A model generated the notes under the pieces. It saw only the letters and a program-made list of their open reading frames with translations, made no database searches and was not told where the DNA came from. From contig NW_014013076.1 of NCBI RefSeq assembly GCF_000611645.1, positions 1 to 18,537 of the forward strand: a stretch of 18,537 nt of DNA. Reading direction: 5' to 3'. The first letter of the stretch is position 1; each line of letters starts with the position of its first letter. The position numbers were made by a program, and so were the translations under genes. Origin of the DNA: Monoraphidium neglectum (Eukaryota > Chlorophyta > Chlorophyceae > Sphaeropleales > Selenastraceae). Of this stretch, positions 10,921-18,537 are shown in pieces.

Positions 10921-10946
10921 CCGCTCAGATATCCATATCTAAGCGG
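10921..10946. promoter_or_regulatory. 26-nt near-perfect palindrome upstream of gene A
   Basis: Arms CCGCTCAGATAT and ATATCTAAGCGG are reverse complements at 11 of 12 positions, separated by CC. The site lies 46 bp upstream of the gene A ATG, in its 5'UTR or core promoter. It could be a dimeric factor site or an RNA hairpin; no function is shown. Confidence 0.5.
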
Positions 10947-12126
10947 CGCTTGTCGAGATCAGGGTCTCGCAAATAACAAGCTAGTCCAGATCTGGCAAGA
11001 CTGTCAGACTAGTCATAGTTATGATTCGGGTTTCATGGATACGCGTTTCCAAGAACGATCCAGTCAATTTTCAAACATGTGTCAAGATCGTGGGCCGTGG
11101 AGGCACCCGCGTCGTCAAGGCTGGGAGCGAACTTTGACCGCAGTGCATGTGCGCATGCAACTGCTGCATCAAAGAGGACACTGAAGAGTACACCGCTGCC
11201 GGCACCACTGTGGCATTGCCAATGGCACTTGGAGACATACACAGCAGTAAATCACAATGTACGATGAGGGCAGGTTGCTATTTGCGATGGTGTTGCAGAG
11301 CAGCATCACCCAGCCAATAGTCCGATACCGCTGCAAACTGCAAGCAAGGGTCGATCGAGGCAAACGTGGAACTCTGTACAGGTGACGTATCGGCTCTCGT
11401 CGAGTTCACCTTCCATCAGTGAAATTGAAATGTCAGATAGCGGCTGAAGTTTGTTGAAGTTTCCGGCGAGGGTGGCAATCGAAGCCTTTTGGCTACAAAA
11501 TACAAATTGTTACAGCAAGTTTGCCACGCAGTCTATAAATGTATGTATGAGAGACATTCAACCCAAGGATGGATGGATATTGGTGCGGTTGCGCTGCATG
11601 ATTTGAAGTTGAATTGCGCCACAGTGCTGCACGGCACATGCATTGCGTGCCGCACGCGCACGGCTGGCATGACTGTCACCTGCGATGCTTCGGGGACGCA
11701 CTCGAATGCTGTGCATTACTTTTCATTGTTGGGTGGACGTTGGCGGCGTCCTCACAGCCATCTGAATTTTCATGCAGGGCCAGGCCTTCAGGAGTCAGTG
11801 GCTCGCCAGCTGCGGTGTCATCGTTACGCGCCGACAAGTATGTGAGCAACCTTGCAGCTCGAGACCTCTAACAATCTACCTGTTACTGTGCCAAACGCTG
11901 TGTGCGCCATGTTGTGGTGTGCGATGTGTACCGTATGCAAAACTATACATAAGATTAGTAATGATGGACCACTGGGATGCCATCACTCTGGCAACCTCGC
12001 TGCGCCATTCTACTTCCGCACATGATCGACAGTGCGTCTTGGTCTGGTTACTGCGCACAATCGTGGAGTTGTGCGTGGTTATTGAGCCGGTGTGATCTCG
12101 GGACGAGTGGCCCGAGGCTGCGAGGC
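10947..12126. other. Intergenic region between divergent genes A and B
   Basis: This stretch is visibly lower in GC than its surroundings. Its open frames are short and match nothing I recognise, and no splice-linked coding chain appears. It includes a perfect CCAGATCTGG palindrome at 10986-10995, a TATAAA at 11533-11538 and an AT-rich TATACATAAG at about 11944. Gene A is transcribed to the left and gene B to the right, so both promoters probably lie here. An unrecognised small gene cannot be excluded. Confidence 0.5.
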
Positions 12127-16212
<4,086 letters not shown>

Positions 16213-16408
16213 CAGAGCGCTGGGCACATTGCTGGTCCGCTTGTTGGGGGGAGCAGGAGCAGCAGGGGAGCAGCAGCAGTAGTAGACAGCAGCAATATAG
16301 GCAGCTGCACCAGCAACAGCCACAGTCTCAGCAGGAGCAGCTTCATGAGGAGCAGCATTGGTTTTGATGCAGCAATCATCCACGGGTGAACGCTTCGGAG
16401 AGCGTCTC

Positions 16409-16413
16409 TGTAA
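16409..16413 (+). terminator. TGTAA polyadenylation-type signal of gene B
   Basis: TGTAA is the usual poly(A) signal in green algae. This copy lies 197 bp after the gene B stop and 42 bp after an alternative stop at 16365-16367. It is a five-base motif, so chance occurrence is possible. Confidence 0.4.
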
Positions 16414-16726
16414 GCAGGCGTGGAGAAAGGCCCCAACAAAGCAGTGCATGTGTCTGCGGCGCAACCAAACATGGCACCAGAGTGCAGGCAGCACATGGGC
16501 AGACAGGGGTACGAAGCATGGTTGAGCGCGTAGGTCTGCGTGCTCGGGGAAGTCAACCAGCGCGTGCCACCCCCAGTGGGTGCTGTCTTGTCAACAGATA
16601 CATGCGGCGTTGCAGTGGGCCCGATGATAATTGGGTCGATCACTGCAGTGCAGGGTGGGCAAAGTAGAAGAGGGTCCGCTCTTATGAGCGCGGGGCCGAT
16701 GGCAGTGATGCTATGGCATGAGTAAC

Positions 16727-16753
16727 CTATCTATGTGTCTATCTATCTATCTA
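16727..16753. repeat. CTAT tetranucleotide microsatellite
   Basis: Two CTAT units, a GTGT interruption, then almost four further CTAT units, in the gene B/C intergenic region. Confidence 0.9.
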
Positions 16754-17079
16754 AGAGGGGCCAAGCGGCAGCACAGGTGCATGAGTGCGCGCGCGGAAGC
16801 GCGAGGTGCGGCAGAGCAACGGGGCATGAGCTCAGTACAGCATCAGCAACGGCATGAGCGCTCGGCAGCAGCCGCGTTATCGCGATGGAGGACGATGTTG
16901 ACGCCCCTGTGCCGCGCGTGGGCCGAGCCGACTGCTCTGGTGGCCGCCGGCAGCGGCCACCAACAGGGACAGCAGGCTGGAACAGGTGCACAACCTGCCG
17001 GAGGTGCGACAGGCCAATGGTTGGGGGAGGGCGTGAGGCTGTGGGGGGTGCACGGCGCCTTTCGCAGCTGGCGCTCGCG

Positions 17080-17174
17080 AGCGCATGCGTGCATGTGTGT
17101 GTGTGGGTGGGGGGGGGGGGGCGAGCGTGCGTGGCGCGCGCGCGCGCGCTCGCTCGTGCGTGCGTGCACGCCTG
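17080..17174. repeat. GT, G13 and GC/CGTG low-complexity tract
   Basis: GCATGCGTGCATGTGTGTG leads into G13 (17109-17121), then alternating CG and CGTG repeats. No coding function is seen. Confidence 0.9.
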
Positions 17175-17596
17175 CGCATCAATGGGGCACAACAACGCCC
17201 TGACAACATTCAGGCTGTCTGACACGTTTTAAGCGTGATGGCAAGACACCACCACCACACCGGCCAATCGCAGTAAAGTGTGCACAGCAGGCACAGCATG
17301 CATTGCAGGCCATGCAAAGGGGCAGCATGCTTTGAACACCGGAGCATAGCTGTGCTGAAATAGGCTGCAAAACCGATTTCAGTGCGAGAGAAAACTCGTT
17401 GATGCTTCTATATGATGCGGTTGCCGGCTGGTTACTACCGTATGGCAGGGTTGTTTATGATAGACTCTGCGAGCTGGCTCGCATGATCTCTTACGCTTGA
17501 TTCCACGAAGCACCGTCTCTTGACACGTGTACTTGACATGTTATGCAGATCGTCGTGCCACCCACCGTATCACATTGTTTATACTATTATAGCTAC

Positions 17597-17613
17597 AAGC
17601 CGAACTGCGGCTT
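17597..17613 (+). promoter_or_regulatory. Small hairpin just upstream of gene C start
   Basis: AAGCCG and CGGCTT pair perfectly around a 5-base loop, 12 bp before the ATG at 17626. It probably lies in the 5' leader. It is short, so it could be chance. Confidence 0.3.
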
Positions 17614-17625
17614 AGGTCTACACAA

Positions 17626-18537
17626 ATGCGTGACATCAAGCGTAGCAACAGCGAGATGAGCAGCGGAGCTCATGGGAAGCGGCAACGGCGGTCTCCCTCC
17701 CCGACGGGCGAGGGCGGCGCCAGCACTGATGCTGCCCTGCCGTCTCAAACTGACCAGCAGCAGCGTCCCTGCGCCCCTACGTATTCAACAGCACCGCAGC
17801 CGCAAGCAATGGCGCCACAGCCAGCCAAGGCGCACACACGACAGGGAGTGGGGGGCGACAGCCCAAAGGCATTTGGCGGCAGCTTACCTGACGTGCTTGG
17901 CGCTGGTGGTGGCGCTGGTGGCGACGCTGGTGGCGGTGCCGGTGGCATTGGCCGTTGCACGGCCAGGCATGGCGCGCCTGTCGGGACCCTCATCAGAGTG
18001 GTGGGCGCGGAACCCACAGCGTGATCACAAGATCACAGGCTGCTTGCACGTTGCGTGTTCGCAGCGGCAGAGCGTTGCAAGCAGCAGTGCGGACACCTCA
18101 ACCTCTCCAGGTCACCTCCCCCCACCCCTGGAACCCTGTGTTTCCCCACCGCGCCCCTTTAGCCCGTCCAACCGCTCGCCTCCTCTCCCCTTGTGTGGGC
18201 CGCAGAGCCAAACCCTCAGCAGCCACAACCACCAGCTCCAGGCTCTTGGGGTGCCGGTCGCCTTGGTCCCGACGTGGTTTCCTGGTGTGAAGCTGCCGCT
18301 TGATATCAGCTTGCAGCTGGTGCTGGACGGACAGCCCCAGGGGCAGCGCTGCCAGAGTCGCATCACCGCGGGAGGCAGCATATACCGGGGCCTGCAGCGG
18401 TTCAAGCACCTCTCCGGCTGCCGCGCGACGGGGTTTCGGCGTGCAGCGGGCCCCGCGGCGGTCGACATCCTCTTGGAGCGGCCACAGGGCGACGGGGAGG
18501 AGGACAGCGGCGGGGACAGCGGGGATGGGGATGAGAG
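17626..18537 (+). CDS. Gene C: B3-like domain protein, paralogue of gene B (3' end missing)
   Basis: The ATG at 17626 opens MRDIKRSNSEMSSGAHGKRQ followed by RRSPSPTGEGG, a basic nuclear-localisation-type cluster. It then runs through QQQRPCAPTYSTAPQPQAMA and a Gly/Ala-rich stretch; this frame stops at 18024. The second exon probably starts at 18111, after the strong acceptor CAACCTCTCCAG, and carries the B3-like domain to the window edge. The donor of exon 1 is not decided: exon 2 needs a phase-1 donor, and several G|GTGG sites lie in the Gly/Ala repeat at about 17905-17945. Resemblance to gene B in the basic head, the QQRPCAP string and the terminal domain suggests tandem duplication with loss or gain of the front modules. 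The role is inferred as a DNA-binding nuclear protein. Confidence 0.65.
18111..18537 (+). other. Gene C exon 2: B3-like domain and acidic tail
   Basis: This frame has no ATG but reads HLPPPLEPCVSPPRPFSPSN, then LQALGVPVALVPTWFPGVKL, PLDISLQLVLDGQPQGQRCQ, IYRGLQRFKHLSGCRATGFR and AAVDILLERPQGDGEEDSGG to the end. By eye it matches gene B residues 589-687 (VPV, FPG..LPL..SL.L...G, TGFRR, a V/L-D-I-L strand). The acidic Asp/Glu/Gly tail is still open at the last base. A shorter exon starting at 18206 (GCCGCAG acceptor) is possible. Confidence 0.6.

Larger units (their letters stand above)
16414..17625. other. Intergenic region between genes B and C
   Basis: No convincing gene is seen. The region holds a CTAT microsatellite, a GT/G/GC-rich tract and short chance frames. 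The last 350 bases are AT-richer and end with TTTATACTATTATAG about 35-50 bp upstream of the gene C ATG, a plausible promoter. Confidence 0.5.

Noticed and set aside
10803..10940. Plus-strand reading ADVPDAIDDPPAEDWDAVRA... ending in a stop, which looks like a terminal coding exon.
   Set aside because: It is the antisense of gene A exon 1. The minus strand gives an ATG, a Ser-rich N-terminus and a donor in phase with exon 2, and no upstream plus exon fits.
11489..11871. Plus frames of 85-118 codons in the A/B intergenic region.
   Set aside because: Their composition is not convincingly coding, there is no recognisable domain, and the frames overlap each other.
16727..16753. Possible target-site or terminal repeat of a mobile element.
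   Set aside because: It is a simple CTAT microsatellite with no partner inverted repeat or transposase nearby.
16885..17232. Plus frame starting MEDDVDAPVPRVGRADCSGG with a CTTCRRC motif.
   Set aside because: It runs into the GT/G repeat tract, has no supporting splice or domain context, and the Cys motif is too short to count.

Overview
The window is eukaryotic nuclear DNA, most likely from a chlorophyte green alga. It is GC-rich, has many short exons split by 60-500 bp introns with GTGAGT/GTGCGG-type donors, carries long pure CAG (polyQ) tracts and CA/GT/CG microsatellites, and has a TGTAA polyadenylation-type signal. The algal assignment rests mainly on gene A, a PAS-containing multi-membrane protein of the TmcB-like/FixL-like (FXL) type that is expanded in green algae. 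I see no bacterial operon structure, rRNA, tRNA, CRISPR array or recognisable transposon.

Minus strand, 131-10875 (gene A, runs off the left edge): I rebuilt 28 consecutive exons by hand. They join in phase from an ATG at 10875 to 932 codons without a stop. The protein has a Ser-rich N-terminus, about eight membrane segments, a long helical cytosolic region typical of TmcB-like proteins, a complete PAS domain, a second degenerate PAS, and the start of a third PAS. PAS1 keeps the His and Arg that FixL uses for haem and oxygen sensing, at the same 20-residue spacing.

Intergenic 10876-12126: lower in GC, probably a divergent promoter region between gene A (leftward) and gene B (rightward). It has a near-perfect 26-nt palindrome about 46 bp upstream of gene A's ATG.

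Plus strand, about 12127-16212 (gene B): an eight-exon model gives 986 aa in consistent phase. It combines a Tudor/Agenet-like segment, an AT-hook, a Cys cluster resembling a CW/PHD zinc finger, three polyQ tracts, a B3-like domain and a helical C-terminus. It looks like a chromatin or DNA-binding regulator of unfamiliar architecture. The first exon and the last intron are the least certain parts.

16213-17625: non-coding, with a candidate poly(A) signal, microsatellites and the promoter of gene C.

Plus strand, 17626 to beyond 18537 (gene C, partial): a second, shorter gene with a basic nuclear-targeting N-terminus and a B3-like domain related to that of gene B. B and C look like a tandem paralogous pair.

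All exon boundaries are manual inferences from splice motifs, phase and family resemblance; there is no transcript evidence here.
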